Source: Nocardioides sp. (GTDB taxonomy: Bacteria; Actinomycetota; Actinomycetes; Propionibacteriales; Nocardioidaceae). From it: a stretch of DNA of 64,000 nt. The position numbers and the translations under genes are program-made. Shown one piece after another: positions 1-7,618 of this stretch. The stretch is from positions 62,001 through 126,000 of the forward strand of contig NZ_JASLGR010000040.1 of assembly GCF_030150155.1 (NCBI RefSeq), given 5' to 3'. The notes beneath the pieces were generated by a model that was given only the letters and a program-made list of their open reading frames with translations, made no database searches and had not been told where the DNA came from. Numbering within the stretch: position 1 is the first letter of the stretch; the number at the start of each line of letters is the position of its first letter.

Positions 1-665
1 AAGCCGGGGTGGACCAGTACGCGCCGCATCAGGGCGATCTGACCGCCGCTGGGGCGCCGCTGGTCGGGTGGCAGGGACTCCTTGAAGAGCAGCAGCGCGA
101 GCACGAAGACCAGCGCCACCACGATGGTGAACGCCCAGAACAGGCCGCGCCAGGAGGTGAAGCGCAGCACCTGGCCGCCGAGCAGGGGCGCGATGATCGG
201 GGCGAGGATCGTGACCATGCCGAGCCGGGAGTAGAGGCCGGCGGCGCCGGATCCCTGGGCGATGTCACGCACCGAGGCCCGAGCGACCACGACCCCGCCG
301 GCGCCGAAGACGCCCTGCAGGAAGCGGCCGAGCAGCAGCACCTCGATGGTCGGCGCGAGCGCGCAGACGATCCCGGCGATCAGGAAGAGCCCGATGCACA
401 CCAGCAGCGGGCGACGCCGCCCGAGCCGGTCGCTGAGCCCGCCGACCAGCAGCTGTCCGATCGCGAAGCCGGCGAAGCAGACCGTGACGGTCGCGGCCGA
501 GGCCATCTCCGAGGCGTGCAGTGAGTCGGTGATCTCCGGCAGCGCCGGCAGCGGCATGTCCGAGGCCAGGGGCCCCATCGCGCTGAAGAGCCCGAGGGTG
601 AGCGTCGTACGCAGTCCCACCTTCGGCTCCGGGGAGGCCGTGGGGGCCGGGTCGGTGGTGGTCAC
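1..665 (-). CDS. MFS drug-resistance transporter, Bcr/CflA-like (3' end beyond window)
   Basis: Inner-membrane proton-coupled exporter of the DHA1/Bcr-CflA type; substrate unknown. It is open at the window edge, so only the N-terminal 221 codons are present. After a hydrophilic start the translation shows the family signature in TMS1-2 (SDMPLPALPEI), a GQLLVGGLSDRLGRR motif-A loop, then further hydrophobic segments up to about TMS6. The start is GTG at 665, chosen because a strong Shine-Dalgarno (GGGAGG) lies just upstream; an ATG at 690 is in another frame. It is the first of two drug-type MFS genes flanking an XRE regulator. Family level is confident; the drug is not predictable. Confidence 0.85.
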   Translation of the reverse strand, partial: MTTTDPAPTASPEPKVGLRTTLTLGLFSAMGPLASDMPLPALPEITDSLHASEMASAATVTVCFAGFAIGQLLVGGLSDRLGRRRPLLVCIGLFLIAGIVCALAPTIEVLLLGRFLQGVFGAGGVVVARASVRDIAQGSGAAGLYSRLGMVTILAPIIAPLLGGQVLRFTSWRGLFWAFTIVVALVFVLALLLFKESLPPDQRRPSGGQIALMRRVLVHPG

Positions 666-782
666 AGCGCCTCCCTTTCGTCCGCCCCACCTTATTGGCA
701 CACAGTGCCGCTGTGGCGGGTGGGTGAGGACGTACGCCGGCGGCCAGCCGGCTCTGGGCGGTGCGGTGATCGGCGTACCGGG

Positions 783-1598
783 TCAGTGACGGGCCAGGAG
801 CTCGAGCGCATCGGCCGAGGCGCCCGACTCGGCGTGGTACATCACCATCCGCTGACTGGTCTCGGGCAGCAGCATCGCCTCATACGTGAGGTCGAGGCGT
901 CCGACCAGCGGATGGCGGAACTGCTTCACCCCGTAACCGCAGTCGTAGACCGGGTGCCCCGCCCAGATCTCGGCGAACCAGTCGCTGCGCTGCACCAGCT
1001 CGCCGACCAGGTGGCTCAACCGTGCGTCGTCGGGGAAGAGGCCCGAGGAGTAGCGCAGGAACCCGGCGTGGGCCTCCGCCATCGCCTGCGGGTCCACGAA
1101 CCGGGCAGCGCCTCCGCCGAGGAAGAAGAGCCGGCTCTGGTTGGGCCGCTGGACCGTGCAGTCGGGGCTGTCGAAGGGGAGGTCGTCGGCCAGGAGTAGG
1201 TGGCCGAGCCGGTTCCACGCCAGGACGTCATTGGCGTGGTCGACGATCATCGCCGGGCCCGGCGCCGCCTGCACCAGCGCCACCGCGGAGGGCCGGGCGC
1301 GCGAGGTGGTCGAGCGCGAGACGTCGGCCACGGGACGGGCGAGGCGGCGCAGGTGCGCATGCTCCTCCGGGCTGAGCTGGAGCGCCCGGGCGAGGGCGTC
1401 GATCACCGAGTCCGAGGCGTTGTGCTGCTCGGACTGCTCCAGCCGGGTGTAGTAGGTCGGACTCATCCCGGCGAGCATCGCCAGCTCCTCACGCCGCAGC
1501 CCGGGCACCCGACGCGGGCCGTACGAGACCACTCCGGCGGCCTCCGGACTGATCGCGGCACGCCTGCTGCGGAGGAAGTCACCGAGCTCCGTCGTCAT
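783..1598 (-). CDS. XRE-family regulator with MmyB-like ligand-binding domain
   Basis: Cytoplasmic transcription regulator, 271 aa. An N-terminal helix-turn-helix (about residues 10-70) carries the family hallmark RRVPGLRREELAMLAG followed by MSPTYYTRLEQ. The C-terminal PAS-like MmyB domain (about 95-270) contains a DVLAWN segment and a VKQFRHPLVGRLDL segment typical of the family. Start ATG at 1598; an upstream in-frame ATG at 1739 would overlap the divergent MFS gene and adds low-complexity residues. It is divergent from the exporter at 1726 with 127 bp between starts, so it probably regulates that exporter and itself. The ligand is unknown; bound fatty acid has been reported for one family member, which is family knowledge only. 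Confidence 0.9.
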   Translation of the reverse strand: MTTELGDFLRSRRAAISPEAAGVVSYGPRRVPGLRREELAMLAGMSPTYYTRLEQSEQHNASDSVIDALARALQLSPEEHAHLRRLARPVADVSRSTTSRARPSAVALVQAAPGPAMIVDHANDVLAWNRLGHLLLADDLPFDSPDCTVQRPNQSRLFFLGGGAARFVDPQAMAEAHAGFLRYSSGLFPDDARLSHLVGELVQRSDWFAEIWAGHPVYDCGYGVKQFRHPLVGRLDLTYEAMLLPETSQRMVMYHAESGASADALELLARH

Positions 1599-1632
1599 GG
1601 CGCCATCGTGCCTCCGGCAGGCAGGCGACGCT

Positions 1633-1675
1633 ATCCCTGGGCCTGTCCCTGGCAGGGGTAGGCGCCACCAGGGAT
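1633..1675. promoter_or_regulatory. Candidate operator between XRE regulator and MFS exporter
   Basis: ATCCCTGG at 1633-1640 and CCAGGGAT at 1668-1675 form a perfect 8-bp inverted repeat. A third near-palindromic copy (TCCCTGGCAGGGG) lies between them around 1646-1658. The whole cluster sits in the 127-bp divergent intergenic region, which fits a binding array for the adjacent XRE regulator. Binding is inferred. Confidence 0.5.
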
Positions 1676-1725
1676 GGCAGCGCAGGGGGCTCGCTGGTGC
1701 CGTCGCGGCGGCCGAGCCTGGAGGC

Positions 1726-3189
1726 ATGACCTCCACCACTTCGCAGGCCGGAGCCGTTCAGCACGACGGCGGCGCCAGCGGCCGCCCGCACGACAGCGCC
1801 CGGATGACCCGCAGCCAACTGCTCGTCCTGATCCTCCTCCTCACCTCCCAGTTCACCCTCTGCGTCGACTTCTCGATCCTGAACGTGGCGCTACCGGCCG
1901 TCGGTCAGGGGCTGGGCTTCACTGACGCCAACGTGCAGTGGATCGCCACCTCGTTCGCGCTGTGCGCTGCAGGATTCACGCTCCTGTTCGGCCGGATCGG
2001 CGACTACGTCGGACGGCGCCGGACCTTCCTGATCGGGATGATCGCGCTCGGCCTGGCCTCCGTCCTCGGCGGCCTCGCGACCTCCCCGGAGATGCTGCTG
2101 ACCGCCCGGGTGGCTCAGGGCCTGGCCACCGCCGCGGTGACACCGGCAGCACTGTCGCTGCTGACCGTCGCGTTCCCCGAGGGGCCGCTGCGACGCACGG
2201 CGCTGGGGCTCAACAGCGTCGTGATGTCGACCGGCTTCACCGCGGGCGCGATCCTGGGCGGCGTCCTGACCGACCTGCTGAGCTGGCGGTGGGCGTTCCT
2301 GGTGAACGTGCCGGTCGCGCTGCTCGTGGTCGCGGTCGCCCCTGCCGTGCTCCAGGACTCCGCCGAGCGGGAGCGCAGCCGCCTCGACCTGCCCGGCGCC
2401 GCGACCGTCACCTCCGGCCTGCTCGCTCTCGTGTACGCCGCCACCCGACTGGGTGAGCACGGCACCGGCGATCCGTGGGGCTGGGGCTCACTGGTCCTCG
2501 CCGCGGTGCTGCTGACCGGGTTCGTCCGCCTGGAGCAGGGTCACCCGCACCCGTTGGTGCCGCTCCCGATCCTGCGGCGTCGCACGATCTTCTGGGGCAA
2601 CGTCGCCGGCTTCGTGACCTTCGCGATGGAGCCCGGCCTGGTCTTCCTCTCCACGATGTACTTCCAGCACGTGCTCGGCCTCAACCCGCTCCAGACCGGC
2701 CTGATGCTCGGCACGATGGGGGTCGGGGCGATCGTCGGCGGCACCCTGGGACCGCGCTTCATCGGGGCCGTCGGAGTCCGGCGTACGGCGACTGGCGGGC
2801 TGCTCGTCCAGGCCGCCACCACCCTCTCCCTCGTCCTGCTGGGCACCGCACCCGGACCGTCGCTGTGGTGGTACGCCGTGGTCGTCTTCGTCGGAGCGAT
2901 CGGTCACGTGGCCGCCATCGTCGCCTTCATGGTCGCCGCCACCTCCGACCTCCCCGACCGCGAGCAGGGCCTGGCGACCGGGATCGCCACCATGACCCAG
3001 CAGGTCGCCATCGCCGTCGGAGTCCCCGTGGTCAGCGCCGTCGCGACCGCCGCCGGAGGCCTCGACTCCCTGCCCGCCCTGCGCACCGCCATCGTGGTCG
3101 ACGCCCTGATCGTCCTGGTCGGTGCGTTCCTGGTGACCCGCGGGCTGGGCCGGGACCGCCCGTCCGGCAGGTCTGGGGCGGACGCCTGA
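1726..3189 (+). CDS. MFS drug exporter, DHA2 (EmrB/QacA-like) family
   Basis: Integral membrane drug:H+ antiporter, 487 aa with about 14 hydrophobic segments, the DHA2 size. Visible signatures are the TMS1 motif VDFSILNVALPAVG (DHA2 motif D1), the loop GRIGDYVGRRRTF (motif A) and RVAQGLATAAVTPAALSL in TMS4. Start ATG at 1726, eight bases after a GGAGGC Shine-Dalgarno; the open frame extends upstream to 1597 but that part has no transporter features and overlaps the regulator. Likely controlled by the divergent XRE repressor through the CCCTGG repeats. Substrate unknown. Confidence 0.9.
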   Translation: MTSTTSQAGAVQHDGGASGRPHDSARMTRSQLLVLILLLTSQFTLCVDFSILNVALPAVGQGLGFTDANVQWIATSFALCAAGFTLLFGRIGDYVGRRRTFLIGMIALGLASVLGGLATSPEMLLTARVAQGLATAAVTPAALSLLTVAFPEGPLRRTALGLNSVVMSTGFTAGAILGGVLTDLLSWRWAFLVNVPVALLVVAVAPAVLQDSAERERSRLDLPGAATVTSGLLALVYAATRLGEHGTGDPWGWGSLVLAAVLLTGFVRLEQGHPHPLVPLPILRRRTIFWGNVAGFVTFAMEPGLVFLSTMYFQHVLGLNPLQTGLMLGTMGVGAIVGGTLGPRFIGAVGVRRTATGGLLVQAATTLSLVLLGTAPGPSLWWYAVVVFVGAIGHVAAIVAFMVAATSDLPDREQGLATGIATMTQQVAIAVGVPVVSAVATAAGGLDSLPALRTAIVVDALIVLVGAFLVTRGLGRDRPSGRSGADA

Positions 3190-3404
3190 CTACCGGCGCA
3201 GGTAGAGGTCCCGGAGCAGCCCGATCTCGCCCCCGTGATGGGCCACCTCGTCGAGTGCATGCAAGGCGAGCTTCAGGTACGACGCCTGCGCCCACGGCCC
3301 CGGCCCGTGACCCGTCGGTGCCAGCAGGCGCCGATCACCGAGCGCGGCGATCCGGGAGACGAAGCGGTCCCAGTCCTCGGCGAGGGCCTGGACGCCGACG
3401 CTGG
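3190..3404 (-). pseudogene. C-terminal fragment of a DinB-family protein
   Basis: Reading on the minus strand towards the stop at 3190 gives about 70 codons ending in LHALDEVAHHGGEIGLLRDL, then YLRR. The VAHH...EIGLLRDLY signature is the metal-binding C-terminal helix of DinB_2/DUF664 proteins, normally about 160-200 aa. There is no start codon or N-terminal half: the sequence is interrupted at the palindrome 3405-3464, beyond which a methyltransferase begins. It lies one base from the MFS stop. Interpreted as the remnant of a deleted gene; an intact DinB-family gene exists at 10814. Confidence 0.7.
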
Positions 3405-4036
3405 CCGAGACTGCAGATTTTGGCCCTTCCGGCGCTCACGAAGGGCCAAATCCTGCAGTCTCGGGGCTTGCGCCAGAACCGCATCGGCATGCGCCGACCA
3501 CCGAGGTCCCACTCGAATCCATAGGAGGTGTTCGCGAAGCAGTCGGGGCGCTCCTCGTGGAGGGTGTAGGCGACGATCGGGTGATCGACCGAGGCGAGCA
3601 GACGACCACCCGGTCGCAGGACCCGCCGGATCTCAGCGAGCGTCGGCCCCCAGTCCTCGAGGTAGTGCAACACCAGCGAAGCGATCACGTCATCGAACAC
3701 GCCATCGCCGAACGGCAGCGGGTCGATCAGGTCGGCCTGGCGCAGCTTGACCGCGTCACCGAGGCGCTGTCGCGCGTGGCCGAGCATCCCTGCACTCGCA
3801 TCGACCCCGGTGACGATCGCCCCACGGTCGAGCAGCGCGGCGCTCAGCGCCCCCGATCCACACCCCGCATCGAGCACCCGGCGACCGGCGACGTCTCCGG
3901 CCAACGCCAGCATGGCCGGTCGCTCGTAGAACGCGTTCGCCAGGCTGTCGTCGTTCTCCGCCGAGTAGACGGCGGCGAAGGTGTCGTAGTCGTTGACCCG
4001 CGGCGCAACCGCCGCGGGAAGGTCGATGCGATTCAT
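3335..4036 (-). pseudogene. Class I SAM-dependent methyltransferase, C-terminus replaced at a palindrome
   Basis: The first ~190 residues are a Methyltransf_11-type enzyme: motif I VLDAGCGSGALSAALL, motif post-I VTGVDASAGML, and LRPGGRLLASVDHP near the end of the fold. After MPMRFWRKP the frame runs into the palindrome at 3405-3464 and then through the DinB remnant in the wrong frame, giving a 42-residue nonsense tail rich in R, G and P. Relatives normally continue with a native C-terminal beta hairpin, so the protein is truncated and may be inactive. Start ATG at 4036 is preferred (AAGGAC six bases upstream) over the GTG at 4072. It is third in a minus-strand run after the radical SAM and EamA genes, so it may once have been part of that pathway. 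Confidence 0.7.
3405..3464. repeat. 60-bp imperfect palindrome at a gene-gene junction
   Basis: A 25-base left arm (3405-3429, starting CCGAGACTGCAG) pairs with a right arm (3440-3464, ending CTGCAGTCTCGG) with two mismatches around a 10-base loop. On one side lies methyltransferase coding sequence, on the other DinB coding sequence, both interrupted exactly here. It resembles a small mobile palindromic repeat or a deletion junction; no second copy was noticed in this window. Confidence 0.8.
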
Positions 4037-4087
4037 TTCAGCTGTCCTTCGCTGCGATTCGGTCGGCAGCACCCTGGCTCGAGCATC

Positions 4088-4924
4088 TCACCCCCCGGTG
4101 GCAACCAGCCATAACGCAGCAGCCGACAGGACCAGCGCAGCCCCCTGGCGTCGGCTCAGCGGATCGCCAAGAACGAGCACCGCCAGCGTGACGGTGACAC
4201 ACGGGTAGAGCGCGGCGATCGCCGAGGCCGGTCCCAGGTTCCCGTACCGGCTCGCCACCGTGAACGCCACTGTCGCTGCGGCACCGAGCGCCCCGCTGGC
4301 GATCCCGCACCACGCTCCGCGGTGCCACCCGGCACCGGTCAGCACGAAGCCTCCGAACGCGACACTCGCCGCCACTGCCTGATTGAGGACCAACGGTGCA
4401 CCACCCGCGCCGGGCGAGATGTGGCTCAACGCGACGAACATCAGCGCGAAGCCGGCTCCGGAGAGGGTCCCGACAGCGAGGGCGGTCGAGCGCTCAGCGC
4501 CCCGCGGTTCACGACCGCCCCCAGTAGTGACGAGCCAGATCGCGATCAGCGCCGTCGCCGCACCCATGAGGGTCAGCAGCGGAAGTGTGCCGTGCTCTCC
4601 CACTGCCACCAGCAGAGGCAGCACCAGGGCGGCGAGCGCCGAGACAGGCGCGACCACTGCCACGGCTCCGGCGCCCAGGCCCCGATAGAGCAGCAGGGTC
4701 CCGACGGCGTTGCCGATCCCGGCGAGGCCACCCCACAGCAGATCGACGCCGAGCGGCGAGCCCGACATCCCCAGCGCGATGACGATCGAGGTCAGCAGAC
4801 TGGCACCCTGCGCGACGAACCCAACCGTCCAGTACGACGCGTGCCGCGAGCCGAGCCCGCCAACGAAGTCACTCATGCCGTACGCCAGGGCCGTCGCGCA
4901 CGCCCACAGAACCACCGCCGTCAT
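4088..4924 (-). CDS. EamA/DMT-superfamily permease (probable metabolite exporter)
   Basis: Inner-membrane protein of 278 aa with about ten hydrophobic helices in two repeats, the RhaT/EamA architecture of the drug/metabolite transporter superfamily. Repeat ends show the usual small-residue-rich pattern (GAVAVVAPVSALAALVLPLL; GPASAIAALYPCVTVTLAV), the second matching the conserved P near TMS9. Start ATG at 4924 follows the radical SAM stop by 12 bp, so the two are probably cotranscribed. EamA proteins export amino acids and related small molecules; together with the upstream enzyme and a LysG/ArgP-like regulator an export role for its product is plausible but inferred. Confidence 0.85.
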   Translation of the reverse strand: MTAVVLWACATALAYGMSDFVGGLGSRHASYWTVGFVAQGASLLTSIVIALGMSGSPLGVDLLWGGLAGIGNAVGTLLLYRGLGAGAVAVVAPVSALAALVLPLLVAVGEHGTLPLLTLMGAATALIAIWLVTTGGGREPRGAERSTALAVGTLSGAGFALMFVALSHISPGAGGAPLVLNQAVAASVAFGGFVLTGAGWHRGAWCGIASGALGAAATVAFTVASRYGNLGPASAIAALYPCVTVTLAVLVLGDPLSRRQGAALVLSAAALWLVATGG

Positions 4925-4936
4925 GACAGGGCTCCC

Positions 4937-6520
4937 TCACTCCCCCACCGTGATGCCGGCCGCAGTCGCATGAGACCTCACGTCGTCGCGAGCCGCCGCC
5001 AGGTCGTCGAGCGTGAGCTCGGGCATCACAGCCGTGACGTAGTCGGCCATCGCCTCCTCCCGGTCGATGAGGTCGCTGTTCCTCCAGCGCTCCGCGATCT
5101 GATCCCGGTCTGAAGGAGAGCCGACGTGCAGGCCGAGGCGGCTCGCACGGTCGGAGGCCCGCGCAGGGTCGATGAGGCACTGGAAGTCCAGGGAGCCAGG
5201 CTCCGGCGAGAGCACCTCGACGTCGACGGAGGCGATGGCTCCGGTGTTGGCGTCGATCAGCGCCTTCATCGAGGCGACGTTGTCCTCGAGCAGCGACCGG
5301 TCCATCCCGAGATGGCCGACGACGAAACCGGCCTTGAGTAGCAGGTCGGCCTTGTGCGCACTCTCCAGGGCGCGGGTGTTGTGCTCGAACATCGCCTCGG
5401 CCCGATAGCTCGACTCGCGCTCATGCCTGGTGGCCAGGGGCTTGGCCATCGCCTCCAGGGAACGACTCGTCCCCGCATCGAGGCCCACCATCAGCTGACG
5501 CACGCCGATCTCCCGAAGCACTGTGGCGTTGCGCTCGTTGGACAGCCCGTCGGCACGCGCGTAACCCACCAGGACGGGCCGCTCCGCGTCTGACAGGTCA
5601 CGCCACCACTGTGGAGGCGCGGCATGCATGCCGGAGAGGAGACGTCCGAACGTCAGCGGCAGCTCGTCCGCGGTCAGGTAGAGGTAGTCGTAGCCACGGG
5701 CGTAGGCGTGCCCGATCATCGACCACGCCTCGTCGGCATCGGAGACCTCGTTGCGCCACATGCCCCCGAACTGGATCGAGCAGAACGAGCAGGCGTCGTT
5801 CCGGGCGAACTTGATGCACCCTCGCGCAATCTCGACCGGCACACCCGCGGCCACGCTGCGACCGGTCATTCGATGGAAGGTGGGCCGGACCCGCTTCTCG
5901 AAGTTCTTCCGGTAGATCGCGGTGTGATCGAAGGCGGTGTCCACCAGGTCGTAGTCCACGTCGGTCCACAGCGACTCCGCCTGCTGCGGCGTGCACCGCA
6001 CCTGGGCACCGTCTCGCCAGATCAGCCCAGGAAAAACACGCGGGTCGATCGACATTCCGTGAGAAAGGCAGGTGACGAGGTCGACGAACGAGCCGATCAC
6101 CTCATTTCCCGCAAAGGCGAAGTCGATCTCCGATCTCAACAGCAAGCTGACCTGTCCGAGAGCCGTCAGGTGATCATTTCCGAAGATCGAGACGATCTCG
6201 GGGTCGCATCTCTTCGCTGCCCGAACCAGGTGCAGGCCCGCCTCATAGGTGGCGGTGATCGCGCTGACGCACAGCGCGAGGATCCTGCCCCCGTTCTCGG
6301 TGACGAAGGCGAGCACGTCGGCCCACGGAACCACAGTCCCGTCGATGTAGATCGGCTCAACGCCAGGAACCGCCTTCAACGCCGAGACCAGCGTCAACAC
6401 GCCGAGATTCGGAAAGTCGGACCAATCGGTGTGGTCCTCCGGGCGAGTGACCGTGCAGGCCATTCCGTCGATCACCGTATTGGAGTTGGGCGGCGAGACC
6501 ACCACCACCAGATTTCGCAC
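4937..6520 (-). CDS. B12-binding-domain radical SAM protein with atypical CX8CX2C motif
   Basis: Predicted radical SAM enzyme of 527 aa. Residues about 1-190 look like the cobalamin-binding Rossmann domain of B12-dependent radical SAM proteins, with GNDHLTALG matching the GGxHxTxxP-type loop. The core follows from about residue 230: the [4Fe-4S] cysteines are in RGCIKFARNDACSFCSIQ (C235, C244, C247), spaced C-x8-C-x2-C instead of C-x3-C-x2-C. Further signatures are DYLYLTADELPLTF, YARADGLS and LMVGLDAGTSRSLEAM. Start GTG at 6520 is supported by GGGAGGTG seven bases upstream; an ATG at 6562 lacks a site. It leads a run with an EamA permease and a methyltransferase and is divergent from a LysR gene. 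The reaction is unknown; methyl transfer or ring rearrangement are possible for the class. Confidence 0.85.
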   Translation of the reverse strand: MRNLVVVVSPPNSNTVIDGMACTVTRPEDHTDWSDFPNLGVLTLVSALKAVPGVEPIYIDGTVVPWADVLAFVTENGGRILALCVSAITATYEAGLHLVRAAKRCDPEIVSIFGNDHLTALGQVSLLLRSEIDFAFAGNEVIGSFVDLVTCLSHGMSIDPRVFPGLIWRDGAQVRCTPQQAESLWTDVDYDLVDTAFDHTAIYRKNFEKRVRPTFHRMTGRSVAAGVPVEIARGCIKFARNDACSFCSIQFGGMWRNEVSDADEAWSMIGHAYARGYDYLYLTADELPLTFGRLLSGMHAAPPQWWRDLSDAERPVLVGYARADGLSNERNATVLREIGVRQLMVGLDAGTSRSLEAMAKPLATRHERESSYRAEAMFEHNTRALESAHKADLLLKAGFVVGHLGMDRSLLEDNVASMKALIDANTGAIASVDVEVLSPEPGSLDFQCLIDPARASDRASRLGLHVGSPSDRDQIAERWRNSDLIDREEAMADYVTAVMPELTLDDLAAARDDVRSHATAAGITVGE

Positions 6521-6639
6521 GTCGTTGCACCTCCCGAATCCGACATCACGTCGGTGGCGCACTCACGCCGGTCCCGAAAGTACGAAGAGCGGCAACTATT
6601 GACAATCGAAAGAATTCAAAGGTGGTTTAGGATTACTAA
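6521..6639. promoter_or_regulatory. Divergent control region of the radical SAM and LysR genes
   Basis: This 119-bp region is visibly AT-richer than its surroundings, especially 6575-6639. TTGACA occurs at 6599-6604 and TAGGAT at 6628-6633, the latter six bases before the LysR ATG as expected for a leaderless transcript, although their 23-bp spacing is too long for one sigma-A promoter. LysR-family regulators normally bind such divergent regions. Confidence 0.45.
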
Positions 6640-7527
6640 ATGCGGTGGACGACGACCCAGCTCGAAGCACTCGAGGCCGTGTGTCGGCTCGGGACGTTCG
6701 CCGAGGCGGCCCGGGAACTCCATCTGACGCCGGGAGCACTGAGCCAGCGGATCCATGCGTTGGAGGCCGACCTCGGCGAGCCCGTCGTCGTCCGGACCCA
6801 GCCCGCAGTTCCCACCGAGGCAGGCAAGGTGGTCCTCGGCATCGCACGCAAGTACCTGCTCGCCCAGGCCGAGGCCGAGAGCGCGCTCCTCAGCGCGCAC
6901 GGACGCAGCGCCGATCCCGTCAGCGTGCGGATCGCGATCAACGCCGACTCGGTGAGCACCTGGTTCCGGCCGGTGGTCACACAGATCGCCGAGCGCACCA
7001 ACTGGCTCCTCGATCTGCACATCGAGGACCAGGATTGGTCCTCACGGATGCTCCGCGACGCCCGGGTGATGGCGGCAGTCACCACCGATCCTCGCCCCAT
7101 CCAGGGGTGTCGGGCCGAGCGACTCGGCACCATGCACTACATCCCGGTGGCCAGTCGAGCGCTGCTGGCCCGGACCGGACTGGCCACGCCAGCCGACCTA
7201 CTCCGGGTGCCCACGCTGAAGTTCGATCGCCGCGACACGCTCACCGACGACCTCCTCAACCAACTCGGCGTGCAAGGGCAGCCGCCCACCCACTTCATTC
7301 CGTCGAACCGGGAGTACCTGGACGCCGTCCACTCAGGGCTTGGCTGGAGCGTTCTACCGAGTGACCAGATCGCCGAGGAGCCGTACCGCAGCGATCTCGT
7401 CCGCATCATGGAGCCGTACGTCGTCTCCGTGTCGCTCTACTGGCACCGCTGGCGAACCCCGTCGGAGACCTTGGACGACCTGTCCGCGATGGTACGCAAG
7501 GCCGCAGCAAGCCTCACCAGCCACTGA
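6640..7527 (+). CDS. LysR-family regulator, ArgP/LysG subgroup
   Basis: DNA-binding regulator, 295 aa. The N-terminal winged HTH (about 3-62) reads TTTQLEALEAVCRLGTFAEA then AARELHLTPGALSQRIHALE, the ArgP/LysG-type variant. The effector domain (about 90-290) includes SNREYLDAVHSGLGWSVLP, close to the conserved C-terminal part of ArgP/LysG. In that subgroup the regulator is usually divergent from an amino-acid exporter gene (lysE/argO). Here the divergent unit is a radical SAM enzyme followed by an EamA permease, so the effector may be an amino acid or derivative. Start ATG at 6640; TAGGAT six bases upstream suggests a leaderless mRNA. Confidence 0.85.
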   Translation: MRWTTTQLEALEAVCRLGTFAEAARELHLTPGALSQRIHALEADLGEPVVVRTQPAVPTEAGKVVLGIARKYLLAQAEAESALLSAHGRSADPVSVRIAINADSVSTWFRPVVTQIAERTNWLLDLHIEDQDWSSRMLRDARVMAAVTTDPRPIQGCRAERLGTMHYIPVASRALLARTGLATPADLLRVPTLKFDRRDTLTDDLLNQLGVQGQPPTHFIPSNREYLDAVHSGLGWSVLPSDQIAEEPYRSDLVRIMEPYVVSVSLYWHRWRTPSETLDDLSAMVRKAAASLTSH

Positions 7528-7618
7528 CCTGGCGCCGAGCACCGGTCACGGACGTCGCAGGCCCCCAAGATGCTCGCCTTGACGCACCGGCAGTCCCTCT
7601 CGACAACAAGATCGCCTA

